Numbered from the stretch's first letter, positions 17,971 to 26,763 are shown. The stretch: 64,000 nt of DNA from Streptosporangiaceae bacterium NEAU-GS5 (GCA_017592665.1 JAGFNW010000040.1:1-64000), one strand, 5' to 3'. The notes: a model not told the origin generated them from the letters alone. Numbers and translations are program-made.

Positions 17971-18813
17971 GTGGGCATGATCATGGCCGTCAGCTTCACA
18001 CGCTACGGACGGCTGTATTACCTCGACCCCGGCGACCTCAGCCCCAAGGTGGGCGACAAGGTGCTGGTGCCGACCGACGCCGGGCCCGAGGTCGCCGAGT
18101 GCGTGTGGGCGCCGCAGTGGGTGAGCGAGGATGTCGAGGGTCTCCCGGTCTGTGCGGGAATCGCCACCGACGAGCACCTCGGCCGGGACGAAAGCAACCG
18201 CAAGCACCGCGCCGACGCACGTAGCGTGTCGAAACGCCTCATCAAGCGTCATGAGCTGCCGATGAAGGTGGTCGGGGTCGATTACGTCGATTCCGACAAT
18301 GTCTACACGGTCTACTTCTCCGCGCCGCATCGTGTCGACTTCCGTGCGCTTGTGCGCGACCTTGCCAGAAATCTGCGGGCTCGGGTGGAGCTGCGGCAGA
18401 TCGGCCCCCGCGACGAGGCGCGGCTGCAGGGCGGCATCGGCCCGTGCGGGCGCGACCTGTGCTGCGCGACGTTCCTCAAGGACTTCGAGCCCGTTTCCGT
18501 CCGGATGGCCAAGGACCAGGATCTCCCGGTCAACCCGCTGCGAATCGCCGGCGCCTGCGGGCGCCTGATGTGCTGCCTCAAATATGAGCACCCGCTGTAT
18601 GTGAAGGCGCACAGCACCATGCCGCGCATGGGCGTTCCTGTGGACACTCCTGAAGGGGCGGGGATCGTCGTGGGGCGGAATGTGCCGTCCGACACCGTCG
18701 TCGTGCGCCTCAACGACGGCGGGCGCCGCTGCGCCTGCCCCTCGGCGTCGGTGTGCTCGCCGCGCAAGCAGCACGATTCGATGTACGGCTCCGCTGAGGA
18801 CGACAACGCTTAG
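17971..18813 (+). CDS. PSP1 domain protein (YaaT/RicT-like)
   Basis: This 280-aa protein has the PSP1 core: GDKVLVPTD, then the HELPMKVVGVDYVDSDN and YFSAPHRVDFRALVRDL blocks and a cysteine-rich segment with GGIGPCGRDLCCATF and AGACGRLMCCLKYEH. In Bacillus the YaaT (RicT) homologue forms a Fe-S protein complex that affects RNA processing and sporulation; the role in actinobacteria is not settled. I chose GTG 17971 (VGMIMAVSFTRYGRLYY), with an upstream GGGAGG; ATG 17953 is the alternative. Its usual neighbours are holB and the TAP-like peptidase, so the sigma modules appear inserted. Confidence 0.85.
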   Translation: MGMIMAVSFTRYGRLYYLDPGDLSPKVGDKVLVPTDAGPEVAECVWAPQWVSEDVEGLPVCAGIATDEHLGRDESNRKHRADARSVSKRLIKRHELPMKVVGVDYVDSDNVYTVYFSAPHRVDFRALVRDLARNLRARVELRQIGPRDEARLQGGIGPCGRDLCCATFLKDFEPVSVRMAKDQDLPVNPLRIAGACGRLMCCLKYEHPLYVKAHSTMPRMGVPVDTPEGAGIVVGRNVPSDTVVVRLNDGGRRCACPSASVCSPRKQHDSMYGSAEDDNA

Positions 18814-19028
18814 AGCCTGTTGGCGGACTCCGCTGTCCTGCTGCGCGTCGCCCAGGCACGCGCCTCGCCGCGTTGCCGCCCTCCCACGAAAATCGCTCGC
18901 AAGCTCGCGCTTTCCGCGGAGCCCGGGAGATGTCGTCGTCCATAGCTCCGCTATGGCCTCCTCGTCCGCCTTGCGATGCACGCACCTGACCGCCGCTCGC
19001 GACGGACGGGAGTCCACCAACAGGCTCT
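18812..19028. mobile_element. MITE-like intergenic element, copy 2
   Basis: Terminal inverted repeats AGAGCCTGTTGGCGGACTCC (18812) and GGAGTCCACCAACAGGCTCT (to 19028) match at 19 of 20 positions. The interior shares blocks with the element at 5595-5749, including GCCTCGCCGCGTTG and CGTCCATAGCTCCGCT with its own hairpin CCATAG/CTATGG. It adds about 45 bp around 18880-18925. The left end overlaps the PSP1 stop codon. No transposase is encoded. Confidence 0.65.
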
Positions 19029-19036
19029 TAGAGGTT

Positions 19037-19086
19037 GTGTCTGACAAATCACGCCTGCTGCCCTGCAGCCGGTATTTGTCAGACAC
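19037..19086. repeat. Short palindrome sharing ends with MITE-like copy 1
   Basis: GTGTCTGACAAAT and ATTTGTCAGACAC form a perfect 13-bp inverted repeat around 24 nt. The ends resemble those of the 5595-5749 element (GTGCCTGACAGA and TTGTCAGAAAC), so this may be an internally deleted relative. It could also act as a terminator for the PSP1 gene. 19087-19225 holds the leader of the next gene. Confidence 0.6.
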
Positions 19087-19225
19087 TCCATCGGCCGCCC
19101 GGGCATAGGATGCGGGTGGTATGCGATCGGCGAGCCAATCAGCGGACCCGACGCCGTGCTCCGGTGCGACGCCGCGATCTGGCGCGATAGCGGTCACGGG
19201 CGTGCGAGGGGATTTACGAGGCGTG

Positions 19226-20719
19226 ATGCGTCGATTCGCGGTGGGGTTGTTAACCGTTCTGTTGGCCGCCGGATGCACCAAGGCGTCCCAACTGCCACCG
19301 AAGGCGCCCACGTCGGGCCTGCAGCCCTTCTACAGCCAGGAGCTGTCCTGGAGCGACTGCGGCGACGGCTTCGACTGCGCCAAGATGAACGTGCCCCTCG
19401 ACTACGCCAACCCGTCCGGGGCCGCTATCAAGATCAGCGTGATCCGGCTCCAGGCGTCCGGCGATCGGATCGGCTCGCTTCTCATCAATCCCGGCGGCCC
19501 TGGAGGATCCGGGATCGAGTACGCGCGAAGTGCACGAGCCGTGCTCAGTGGCAACCTGCTCGAACATTTCGACACCATCGGCTTCGATCCGCGCGGAGTG
19601 GGTGAATCCACCCCGGTCAGCTGCATGTCCGGCGCCCAACTCGACGCGTACGTGTCCCTCGACGCCAACCCCGACACGAAGGCCGAGCTCACCGAGCTCC
19701 AGCAGGGCTCCAAGGCCTTCGCCGAGGCCTGCGGGGCCAAGTCGGCGCAGCTGCTGCCACACGTCAGCACGGTCGACGCCGCGCGCGACATGGACGTGCT
19801 GCGGGCCGTTCTCGGCGACCCCAAGATGACCTATCTGGGCAAGTCGTACGGGACTTATCTCGGGGCGGTTTACGCGAACCTGTTCCCCAAGAACGTGCGC
19901 GCGCTTGTGCTCGACGGCGCCGTCGACCCGGCCGTCCCGACGTTGAAGGCCAACCTGGTCCAGGCCGAGGGCTTCGAGGTCGCGCTGAAGGCGTTCGCCG
20001 AAGACTGCTTCAACGACGCCGCCTGCCCCTTCGCCAGCCGCGACCTGGACGGCGCCATGAAGGAGGTCAGCGACCTGCTGGCCCGCGCCGACCGCGAGCC
20101 GCTCACCAACGACCTCGGCGACGGCCGCAAGGTCAACGAGGCGTGGGCGGTGCTGGGCATCGTGACGCCGCTGTACGACCGGGGATCGTGGCCGGCGCTG
20201 CGCCAAGCCCTCGGGCACGCGTTCAACGGCAACGGCAGCGACCTGCTGCGGATGGCCGACGTCCTGATCAGCCGCCGCCCCGACGGGTCTTACACCAACC
20301 AGACCGAGGCCAACATGGCCGTCAACTGCCTTGATCACCCATATCCCAAGGGTGTGAGCACTTACACGAAGGCCGCCGACGAGGCCGAGAAGCTGGCGCC
20401 CCACTTCGGGTCGTTCGTGATGCTGGGCTCCCTGCCGTGCGCCTACTGGCCGGTGCCGCCGATCGGCAAGGACGTGGCCCTCAAGGCCGCCGGCGCGCCT
20501 CCGATCGTGGTCGTGGGCACCAAGCGCGACCCCGCCACGCCATATTCGTGGGCCGAGGGTCTGGCTTCCGAGCTGTCCTCGGGTGTGCTGCTCAGCTACG
20601 ACGGAGACGGCCACACGGCGTACAAGAGCGGCTCCACCTGCATCGACAAGGCCGTGGACGCCTACCTCATCTCGCTGAAGCCCCCGGCCGCCAACACGCT
20701 CTGCCCCAAGATCCAATAG
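19226..20719 (+). CDS. Secreted lipoprotein alpha/beta hydrolase, TAP-like tripeptidyl aminopeptidase
   Basis: This 497-aa hydrolase belongs to the prolyl/tripeptidyl aminopeptidase group (S33). A lipoprotein signal VGLLTVLLAAGC places the anchor Cys near residue 16, so the enzyme acts outside the membrane. Catalytic motifs: oxyanion region NPGGPGGSG, nucleophile GKSYGTYLG, Asp in VVGTKRDPATPY and His in GDGHTAYK, in a C-terminal TAP-like domain. ATG 19226 is chosen because the signal starts there; ATG 19121 would put 35 extra residues before it. A TAGGAT -10-like box lies at 19106-19111. It presumably trims peptides from N-termini. Confidence 0.9.
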   Translation: MRRFAVGLLTVLLAAGCTKASQLPPKAPTSGLQPFYSQELSWSDCGDGFDCAKMNVPLDYANPSGAAIKISVIRLQASGDRIGSLLINPGGPGGSGIEYARSARAVLSGNLLEHFDTIGFDPRGVGESTPVSCMSGAQLDAYVSLDANPDTKAELTELQQGSKAFAEACGAKSAQLLPHVSTVDAARDMDVLRAVLGDPKMTYLGKSYGTYLGAVYANLFPKNVRALVLDGAVDPAVPTLKANLVQAEGFEVALKAFAEDCFNDAACPFASRDLDGAMKEVSDLLARADREPLTNDLGDGRKVNEAWAVLGIVTPLYDRGSWPALRQALGHAFNGNGSDLLRMADVLISRRPDGSYTNQTEANMAVNCLDHPYPKGVSTYTKAADEAEKLAPHFGSFVMLGSLPCAYWPVPPIGKDVALKAAGAPPIVVVGTKRDPATPYSWAEGLASELSSGVLLSYDGDGHTAYKSGSTCIDKAVDAYLISLKPPAANTLCPKIQ

Positions 20720-20787
20720 CCGGCGCAGGCGCGACAACGGTCCCGGAACCTGTAGACTCTCCATGCTGTACAGCGGTGTACGGCACC

Positions 20788-20864
20788 GCCGCCTTAGCTC
20801 AGTCGGACAGAGCGACGCACTCGTAATGCGTAGGTCTGGGGTTCGATTCCCCAAGGCGGCTCCA
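20788..20864 (+). tRNA. tRNA-Thr (anticodon CGT)
   Basis: The cloverleaf has acceptor arms GCCGCCT and AGGCGGC, D-arm TAGCTCAGTCGGACAGAGC, anticodon stem ACGCA/TGCGT with loop CTCGTAA, T-arm GGGGTTCGATTCCCC, discriminator T and encoded CCA. The anticodon CGT reads ACG. The mature gene includes CCA, unlike the tRNA-Leu at the window start. Confidence 0.97.
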
Positions 20865-20872
20865 TCTTGAAA

Positions 20873-20903
20873 GGCCCTGACCAGGGAGTTCCAGGTCGGG
20901 GCC
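20873..20903 (+). terminator. Terminator after tRNA-Thr
   Basis: GGCCCTGACC and GGTCGGGGCC pair over 10 bp with one wobble around an 11-nt loop, 8 nt after the tRNA, followed by ATTTGCATTTG. Confidence 0.8.
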
Positions 20904-21038
20904 ATTTGCATTTGTCCGGACAATGTCGCTCGTGTCGTGACACCCTCCTGGCCTGGTCGCCGAGCCCACTGTGGAACGGAAAGGAACGTTTGAGGTTTGA
21001 GGGGCGTGCTGGGCGTCCCGGTCATGATTCGGAGTGAG

Positions 21039-22610
21039 ATGAGACAACGGTTCCGCTCGGCGGTGGTCGCCGCATCGATCCTGGTGGTGTCGGCGGCGGT
21101 CGCGGGGTTGCCGGCCGGGCCTGCCACGGCCGACCCATCCACCGCCCTCCTGGCATGGGGTGAAAACCTTTACGGTGAGGTCGGCAACGGCACTGAGACG
21201 ACCAGCCCCCCGTACGGTGTGCTGACGCCGGTGCCGGTCGCGAGCCCGGCCGGCCAGAACGTCATCCAGACTTCCCAAGCCGCGGGTGTGATCATCGTCA
21301 CTTATGCCCTGCACGCCGACGGCACCTTGTGGAAGTGGGGACCGACTCCCAGCCAGGTCACGGTGCCGGGCCCGGTCCGGCAGGTCAGCGTCAGCTCCTT
21401 TGGCGACCATGGGCTGATTGTGGGCCAGGACGGAACGCTGTGGGGATGGGGCCGGAACCTACACGGTCAGCTGGGCATCGGCCAGACCGACACCATCATT
21501 CGCCCTGACACGGCACTTGTGCGGATCCCCCTCACCGGAGTCGTCGAAGCCGCCGCAGGGGATTCCTTCAGCGTCGCGCTGACTTCCGACGGCAAGGTCT
21601 GGACGTGGGGCGATGGCAGGCGCGGCGAAATAGGTGACGGCACGGTCAGTTCCACCCCGCGCACGTCCCCGGGGCAGGTCGTCATGGCGGGTCAGTTCGT
21701 CCATGTCACGGCCCGACACAGCACTGCCTTCGCTGTCCGCTCCGACGGCGCGTTGTTCGGGTGGGGCGACAACCGCGTCGGTCAACTCGGCATCGGCACC
21801 ACGTCCGATGCGGAGCCAAGCCCCCAGGCGTCAGGCCCTGCGCACGTGCACTTCACTCAGGTCGCTGTCGGTGGCAGTCATGTCCTCGCGATCGCCACCG
21901 ACAGCACCGTCTGGTCCTGGGGCGACAACGGTGCCGGCGCAGTGGGTGACGGCACCACCTTCTCGCCGAGGGCCACCCCCGTGCACCTGGGCCTGTCCGG
22001 GATCACCCACGTCAGCGCCGGTCTCAGTGGCAGTGTCGCGGTCGGTGGCGGCAAACTTTGGTACTGGGGAGACAACGCGTTCGGCGCAGCCGGCAACGGC
22101 ACCGCCGGCCGCACGCCGATCACCACCCCCACCATCCCCCCGGGCATGGATCGTGGCGTCGTCTGGGCCGACGCCAAGGAGACGACCGTGTACGCCGCCA
22201 TGCAGGTCCGCACCGTGCCCGGTGTGATCGGGGCGACCGAGGTCCAGGCGAGCGACGCGATCACGGCAGCCGGGCTGACTCCCCGCGTGACGCGCAGCCC
22301 GGTATGCACCAATCCCGGCAAGGTCGTCAACCAGAGCCCGGAGGCCGGCGCGCAACAGGCCTCGGGCACGTCCGTGGCCTTCACCGTGGACACCTGCGTC
22401 GCCGTGCCCGGCGTGATGGGGGCGACCGAGGCTCAGGCGAACAGCGCGATCACAGCCGCCGGCCTGATCCCGAGCGCGTCGCACGGCAAAGTGTGCGTCG
22501 ACCCGGGCAACGTGTACGGCCAGAGCCCCTCGGCGGGCACGCCACGGCCGCCGGGCTCGACCGTGAACTTCAATGTCGACACCGCCCCCCGGACGTGCGC
22601 CATCAGGTGA
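21039..22610 (+). CDS. Secreted RCC1-repeat protein with two PASTA-like domains
   Basis: This 523-aa protein has a Sec signal peptide (cleavage after GPATA, about residue 30). Residues 35-385 hold RCC1 beta-propeller units, seen as WGxN..GQLG patterns: AWGENLYGEVGNG, GWGRNLHGQLGIG, TWGDGRRGEIGDG, GWGDNRVGQLGIG, SWGDNGAGAVGDG and YWGDNAFGAAGNG. Two PASTA-like domains follow from about 392: VPGVIGATEVQASDAI..AGL and VPGVMGATEAQANSAI..AGL, each with a Cys pair. PASTA domains often bind peptidoglycan, so a wall-associated scaffold is likely. ATG 21039 is preceded by GGAG; ATG 21024 is an alternative. The convergent subtilase carries a similar PASTA domain. Confidence 0.85.
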   Translation: MRQRFRSAVVAASILVVSAAVAGLPAGPATADPSTALLAWGENLYGEVGNGTETTSPPYGVLTPVPVASPAGQNVIQTSQAAGVIIVTYALHADGTLWKWGPTPSQVTVPGPVRQVSVSSFGDHGLIVGQDGTLWGWGRNLHGQLGIGQTDTIIRPDTALVRIPLTGVVEAAAGDSFSVALTSDGKVWTWGDGRRGEIGDGTVSSTPRTSPGQVVMAGQFVHVTARHSTAFAVRSDGALFGWGDNRVGQLGIGTTSDAEPSPQASGPAHVHFTQVAVGGSHVLAIATDSTVWSWGDNGAGAVGDGTTFSPRATPVHLGLSGITHVSAGLSGSVAVGGGKLWYWGDNAFGAAGNGTAGRTPITTPTIPPGMDRGVVWADAKETTVYAAMQVRTVPGVIGATEVQASDAITAAGLTPRVTRSPVCTNPGKVVNQSPEAGAQQASGTSVAFTVDTCVAVPGVMGATEAQANSAITAAGLIPSASHGKVCVDPGNVYGQSPSAGTPRPPGSTVNFNVDTAPRTCAIR

Positions 22611-22669
22611 TCGACACCTGACTCCCCCCGGTCGCCCGGAACGGACGGGTATCCCGCCGCCATGGGGTC

Positions 22670-22701
22670 GGCCTCCGCGCCGGGGGTCCGGCGCGGGGGC
22701 C
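22670..22701. terminator. Bidirectional terminator between convergent genes
   Basis: GGCCTCCGCGCCGG and CCGGCGCGGGGGCC pair over 14 bp with one wobble around loop GGGT. It lies between the RCC1-PASTA gene and the convergent subtilase gene. Confidence 0.8.
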
Positions 22702-22744
22702 TGCGGTGATCGGCGGAGCGATCACATTGGTGCCGGCGTCAGGG

Positions 22745-24247
22745 CTACCGGGGCAGAATCGGACCTCCACCGCCGCCGCCGCCCCCGCCGCCGCCCCCAC
22801 CGCCGCCGCCACCGCCGCCTCCTCCGCCCCCGCCTCCGCCGCCGGGGCAGGTCGAGACGGTGATGTTGACGGCGCTGCCGCGGGCGACCGTGATGCCGGC
22901 GGAGGGGTTCTGCGTCTCGACGTTGCCGGCGTCCATGCAGTCGGCGTGGTGCGAGACCGTGCCCACGATCAGGCCGGACCCGGTGATGGCGGTGAGGGCA
23001 GAGGCCTCGTCTCTACCCAGGAGGTTCGGCACGGTGGAAACGGGCGTGGGTCCAAGGCTGTACAGCAGCAGGTTCGGGGAGCCATGAGGATCGCTGATGC
23101 GTCCGAGGCGTGCGCCGGCTTTGAGGTACTCGTAGACCTCCGCGGGCGATGCCGACGGGTGGTCGGCCAGATAGAGCGCGGCGACACCGGCCACGTGCGG
23201 CGCCGCCATCGATGTGCCGCTCAACGTGGCTGTCGCGCCGTCGCTACGTGCCCAATCTGACGTGATGTCCTCGCCCGGAGCGAAGATGTCCACACACGAG
23301 CCGAAGTTGGAGAACCACGCGCGGGCATCGGACTTCGTCGAGGCGCCGACAGTGATCGCTGCCGGCGCCCTCGCCGGTGACACGGTGCACGCGTCGGCAT
23401 TGTCGTTCCCCGCCGCGACCGCGTAGGTGACCCCTGAATTGACGGACCTGGTGATGGCGGCGTCGAGGGCGTCGCTGGGGCCACCGCCGAGGCTCACGTT
23501 GGCCACGGCCGGTTTGACCGCGTTGTTGGTCACCCAGTCCACTCCCGCGATGACGCCGTCCGTTGTGCCGACGCCATCGCAGTTGAGAACGCGAACCCCG
23601 ACGAGCTTTATGGCCTTGGCCACACCGAACAGACCACCGCCGACCGTGCCCGCCACATGAGTGCCGTGCCCGTCGCAGTCGGTGGCGTCATTGTCATTGT
23701 CGACGAAGTCCCAGCCGCTGTACGCGAAGGCGCCGAAGTCGACATGGGTCATCCGAATGCCCGAGTCGATGATGTACGCCGTGACGTTTCCGGCGGTCGT
23801 GTTGTAGGTGTAGCTGCCGTCCAGCGGCAATTCATGCTGGTCGATGCGGTCGAGACCCCAGGACGGTGCGGGGGATTGCGTCCCGTCGGCACGTACGACC
23901 TGGTTCTGCTCGACGTAGGAGACGTCGGGTTCGGCCGCCAGCTGCGCGGCGTCGGCTTCGCTCATCGTGGCGGAGAAACCCAGCAGGGCATGTCCGAAGA
24001 CATGGCGAAGGCCGCCGCGATGCCGGCCGACGAGGTTGAGCGCGTGTGCGGAGACGCCGATTCGGCGAACCGTGGCGGTGTCCTTCAGCACCACGATGTA
24101 ACTGCCGGGGATGGCCGCCGGAGACCCGGCCCCACGGATGTCGCCCTGAGGAGTCGCCGCCGACGCCGGTATCGCTGCTCCCAGTAAGGCCAGAGCTGCT
24201 CCCAGTAAGGCCAGAACGGCCGGGATCGTGATCGCCGAGGATCGCAT
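22745..24247 (-). CDS. Secreted subtilisin-like serine protease (S8) with PASTA domain and polyglycine tail
   Basis: This 500-aa protein has a signal peptide (AAIPASA, about residue 29) and an inhibitor I9 prodomain (SYIVVLKDTA to YVEQNQVV). The catalytic domain has Asp in AYIIDSGIRMTHV, His in DCDGHGTHVAGTVGG and Ser in LSGTSMAAPHVAG. A C-terminal PASTA-like domain follows (VPNLLGRDEASALTAI..SGL) with a Cys pair, then 27 consecutive Gly (codons 22763-22843) and PILPR. It is exported and self-processed. ATG 24247 is preferred because it starts the signal; the frame extends to 24346. The polyGly tract is a slippage-prone CCG/CCC run on the plus strand. Confidence 0.92.
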   Translation of the reverse strand: MRSSAITIPAVLALLGAALALLGAAIPASAATPQGDIRGAGSPAAIPGSYIVVLKDTATVRRIGVSAHALNLVGRHRGGLRHVFGHALLGFSATMSEADAAQLAAEPDVSYVEQNQVVRADGTQSPAPSWGLDRIDQHELPLDGSYTYNTTAGNVTAYIIDSGIRMTHVDFGAFAYSGWDFVDNDNDATDCDGHGTHVAGTVGGGLFGVAKAIKLVGVRVLNCDGVGTTDGVIAGVDWVTNNAVKPAVANVSLGGGPSDALDAAITRSVNSGVTYAVAAGNDNADACTVSPARAPAAITVGASTKSDARAWFSNFGSCVDIFAPGEDITSDWARSDGATATLSGTSMAAPHVAGVAALYLADHPSASPAEVYEYLKAGARLGRISDPHGSPNLLLYSLGPTPVSTVPNLLGRDEASALTAITGSGLIVGTVSHHADCMDAGNVETQNPSAGITVARGSAVNITVSTCPGGGGGGGGGGGGGGGGGGGGGGGGGGGPILPR

Positions 24248-24495
24248 GATTCCCGGCGCACGCCTCGCAAAAGCGAAGACGCTTATCTCTGGCGCCCGGC
24301 GTAATGCGCGACGAGATATGACCTTCAAGCGCGATGTAACCCTCAAAATTGTGCCGGCCCTTTCGCGGATCGACGCGGTGCATCGCGCACGAGCCTCACC
24401 AGCGCGTGTGGAATCCGCGTGGAACCGTGGGTACGCCCGTGGAATGAGGACCCCGGCGGCGAGGGACGGGAGCGACCGCGCCGATAGTCAGGTTG

Positions 24496-24519
24496 CCAAT
24501 ATATTGGTGAACGTACTAT
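24496..24519 (+). promoter_or_regulatory. Palindrome and -10 box of the PadR gene
   Basis: CCAATATATTGG at 24496-24507 is a perfect 12-bp palindrome in a local AT-rich spot. A TACTAT -10-like hexamer follows at 24514-24519, 11 nt before GTG 24531. An operator over the promoter suggests autoregulation by the PadR protein. The rest of 24248-24530 holds no gene; the start of the subtilase leader lies there on the minus strand. Confidence 0.5.
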
Positions 24520-24530
24520 CGTCGTCGTCT

Positions 24531-24866
24531 GTGACACGACTGCCGCTGCGGGAGCCGACGTACTACACCTTGGCCGTGCTGCTCGACGGGCCGCTTCATG
24601 GCTACGGGATCATCAAGGCCATCAAGGAGCACTCCGGCGGGCGGGTGCGGCTTACCGCCGGCACGCTCTACGGGACCCTGGATCGCCTGGTCACCGAGGG
24701 CATGGTCCAGGCCGACGGGGAAGAGCGCGTCGAAGGCCGGGTCCGCCGCTACTACCGGATCACGCCGTCCGGGGCTCAGCTGGTCAAAGCGGAGGCGGAG
24801 CGGCTGCACGAGGCCGCTCGGGTGGTGCGCGAGCGCCGCCCGCGTGCGGGCGAGGTCTTCGCGTGA
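24531..24866 (+). CDS. PadR family transcriptional regulator
   Basis: This 111-aa winged-helix regulator has the family pattern PTYYTLAVLLDGPLHGYGI, TLYGTLDRL..EGMV and VRRYYRITPSG. GTG 24531 is chosen because the domain starts there; the frame is open upstream into the divergent promoter region without homology. The stop overlaps the GTG of the next gene, so they form a two-gene operon in which the regulator probably controls the membrane protein, a common PadR layout. Confidence 0.9.
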   Translation: MTRLPLREPTYYTLAVLLDGPLHGYGIIKAIKEHSGGRVRLTAGTLYGTLDRLVTEGMVQADGEERVEGRVRRYYRITPSGAQLVKAEAERLHEAARVVRERRPRAGEVFA

Positions 24867-25507
24867 GCCGCCGCTTAGGGTTGCTGCGCCTGGCCGCGTA
24901 TGCCATCCCGTTCTCGCGGCGCGACCGCCTCCGCGAGGAGATCGTCTCCACCGCGAGCGAGGCCGCCGACGAGGCGGGCCGATGGGGGGTCGCGCGGGAG
25001 GCCGTGGGGCTGATCTGGCTCGGACTGCGCTATCGGCTCAGCGGCGACAGAAGGCACAGCGGCGACAGGAAAGGTGTGGGTCGCGTGCGCGCCCTTCAGC
25101 CCCAGACCAAGATCACTGCGGCCCTTCTGCTCCAGAGCGTTGCCGGCATTGTCATGGCGGGGGCGGCGGCCGTGGCGACGATATGGAGACTCGACGTCGG
25201 CCACGTGGATCAAGTGCATCCACTGTCGTGGGCGATTCTGTACACGATTCCGTTCTATGCGGGCCTCGTGTCAGCGGTGGGGTTGGCCGTGTGCGCGCTT
25301 GGAATTCGGCGTAATTGGCGTGGGGTACGCCCGGTCGCCATCGCGTTCGAAGCGGTGGCCGTCTTCGTCGGCGCGGCCCTGCTGATCAACGGCTACGTTC
25401 AGTTGGAGGGCAAGGCCGCGTCCGTCCTCGCGATCGCGCTGGCCGTATATGCCATCGCTTTTCTGCGTGGCTCGCGACGGCCCGAAGCGGTCGTGCTTCC
25501 CGGGTAG
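24863..25507 (+). CDS. Membrane protein in the PadR operon
   Basis: This 214-aa protein has a soluble N-terminal segment (about 1-75, including SRRDRLREEIVSTASEAADEA) and four predicted helices between about 85 and 205 (TAALLLQSVAGIVMAGAAAVA; LYTIPFYAGLVSAVGLAVCA; AIAFEAVAVFVGAALLI; AASVLAIALAVYAIAFL). I do not recognise a family. The N-terminus resembles the cytoplasmic segment of actinobacterial PadR-linked membrane proteins. GTG 24863 overlaps the PadR stop by 4 bp. The function is unknown. Confidence 0.7.
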   Translation: MSRRLGLLRLAAYAIPFSRRDRLREEIVSTASEAADEAGRWGVAREAVGLIWLGLRYRLSGDRRHSGDRKGVGRVRALQPQTKITAALLLQSVAGIVMAGAAAVATIWRLDVGHVDQVHPLSWAILYTIPFYAGLVSAVGLAVCALGIRRNWRGVRPVAIAFEAVAVFVGAALLINGYVQLEGKAASVLAIALAVYAIAFLRGSRRPEAVVLPG

Positions 25508-25530
25508 CCGGCGCCGTAACGGGTGGCCCT

Positions 25531-26763
25531 TCACGGTGTTCTGATGTGTTCCAGGCGGGCCCGGGCCCGGTCGATATCCGGATGCCCTGGGGGAAGAATG
25601 CGCGTCCGCGCTTCGACCACCGCCGCCAAAATCGCCGCCGCCTCCTCGCTGTGGCCGAGCGCGTGGCCGAACTTGAATTGCGCGTCCAAGGTCGCGACGT
25701 CGTCCTTGCCGAGCACTTCCACGTACGTCCGCACCACGTCGCGCATTTCTTCGAGGTCCTCGCGCATTCGCGCCAGGCTCAGGCGTGCGAACAGGGTCAG
25801 GACGTCGCTCGGGTTCCTGGCGACCATGGACGGCACGACGTCGCGCAGTACGTCGACGGCCTCGGCGGCGCGATCCTGCTCAAGGACGGCCCATGCCAAG
25901 GAGATCCGGATCACGTAGCTCATATCGGCCGTGGGGCCATAGACGTGTTCGCTGCCGACGAGCGCACCCCGTAGCGCCGCTTCGGCCAAATGGGGCTGGC
26001 GCAGATCGATCAATACGCATCCCAGCGCGTTCAGGGTGTAGGGCAGTCGCCATCGGCCGGCGGTGTCGATGGCGTCGCGCAGTTCTCGCTCGGCTTCGGC
26101 GAATCGGCCCGCGAAGTGGAGAACATTCCCCAGCGTGGTCTTGACGCGAGATGTCGCAGCCGCGTCCTCGCCGATCCTTTGCAGGCCGACGAGTATGTCC
26201 CGGCATTCCGCCTCGGCTTCCCCATGGTGGCCGAGGCGGTTCATGGCGGCGGCCAGGCCTAACCGGGCCCGGAATGTGTCGGCGTGCTCGGGTCCGTGTG
26301 CCGCCAGTCGCTCGGCCAGCACCGCCCGGTAGAAGCGCTCTTCCAAGATGGGAGCGCCGCCGAAGTCGTACAAGGCAGCCCGGATGGCGTTCGTCAGCTG
26401 GTGGGCTGGGCCGAACCTGTCCTGGCAGTCTTTGACCACGTCAGCGAGTTCGGCGCGGCCGCCTTCGATGTCACCTTGGTGGAGGATCGCGCACGCGCGG
26501 TTGTAGCGCAGCCGGAAGCTCGTCCATCGGGTCACCCGTCGCAGGCGTAGCGCCGACTCCGCAAGTTCGCGTGCCGTGTCCACATTCCCGTACGCGATGA
26601 GAGCCTTGCAGGCATATGCGGCGAGGACGGCGGCGCGTTGTCCGTGGGATCCGCGATGTTCGGTCTCCTCGATCAACGCGGCCAGGTCCGCCAGGTGCGG
26701 CAGCCAGTCGGCGCCGGTCCGGGCCTGTTCCGTGGCCCGCTCAAGCCGTACGAGAGGCTTCAT
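25531..26763 (-). CDS. TPR-repeat protein
   Basis: This 410-aa helical protein consists of tetratricopeptide-like units, with repeated patterns such as YGNVDTARELAESALRL, LERDLGPEH-like GPEHADTFRARLGLAAA, GHHGEAEAECRDILVGL and GRFAEAERELRDAI. It has no signal, membrane helix or ATPase module. TPR proteins of this kind occur as standalone scaffolds or as truncated relatives of AfsR/SARP or NB-ARC regulators, whose N-terminal domains are absent here. It is convergent with the PadR operon (24 bp apart). The partner is unknown. Confidence 0.75.
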   Translation of the reverse strand: MKPLVRLERATEQARTGADWLPHLADLAALIEETEHRGSHGQRAAVLAAYACKALIAYGNVDTARELAESALRLRRVTRWTSFRLRYNRACAILHQGDIEGGRAELADVVKDCQDRFGPAHQLTNAIRAALYDFGGAPILEERFYRAVLAERLAAHGPEHADTFRARLGLAAAMNRLGHHGEAEAECRDILVGLQRIGEDAAATSRVKTTLGNVLHFAGRFAEAERELRDAIDTAGRWRLPYTLNALGCVLIDLRQPHLAEAALRGALVGSEHVYGPTADMSYVIRISLAWAVLEQDRAAEAVDVLRDVVPSMVARNPSDVLTLFARLSLARMREDLEEMRDVVRTYVEVLGKDDVATLDAQFKFGHALGHSEEAAAILAAVVEARTRILPPGHPDIDRARARLEHIRTP

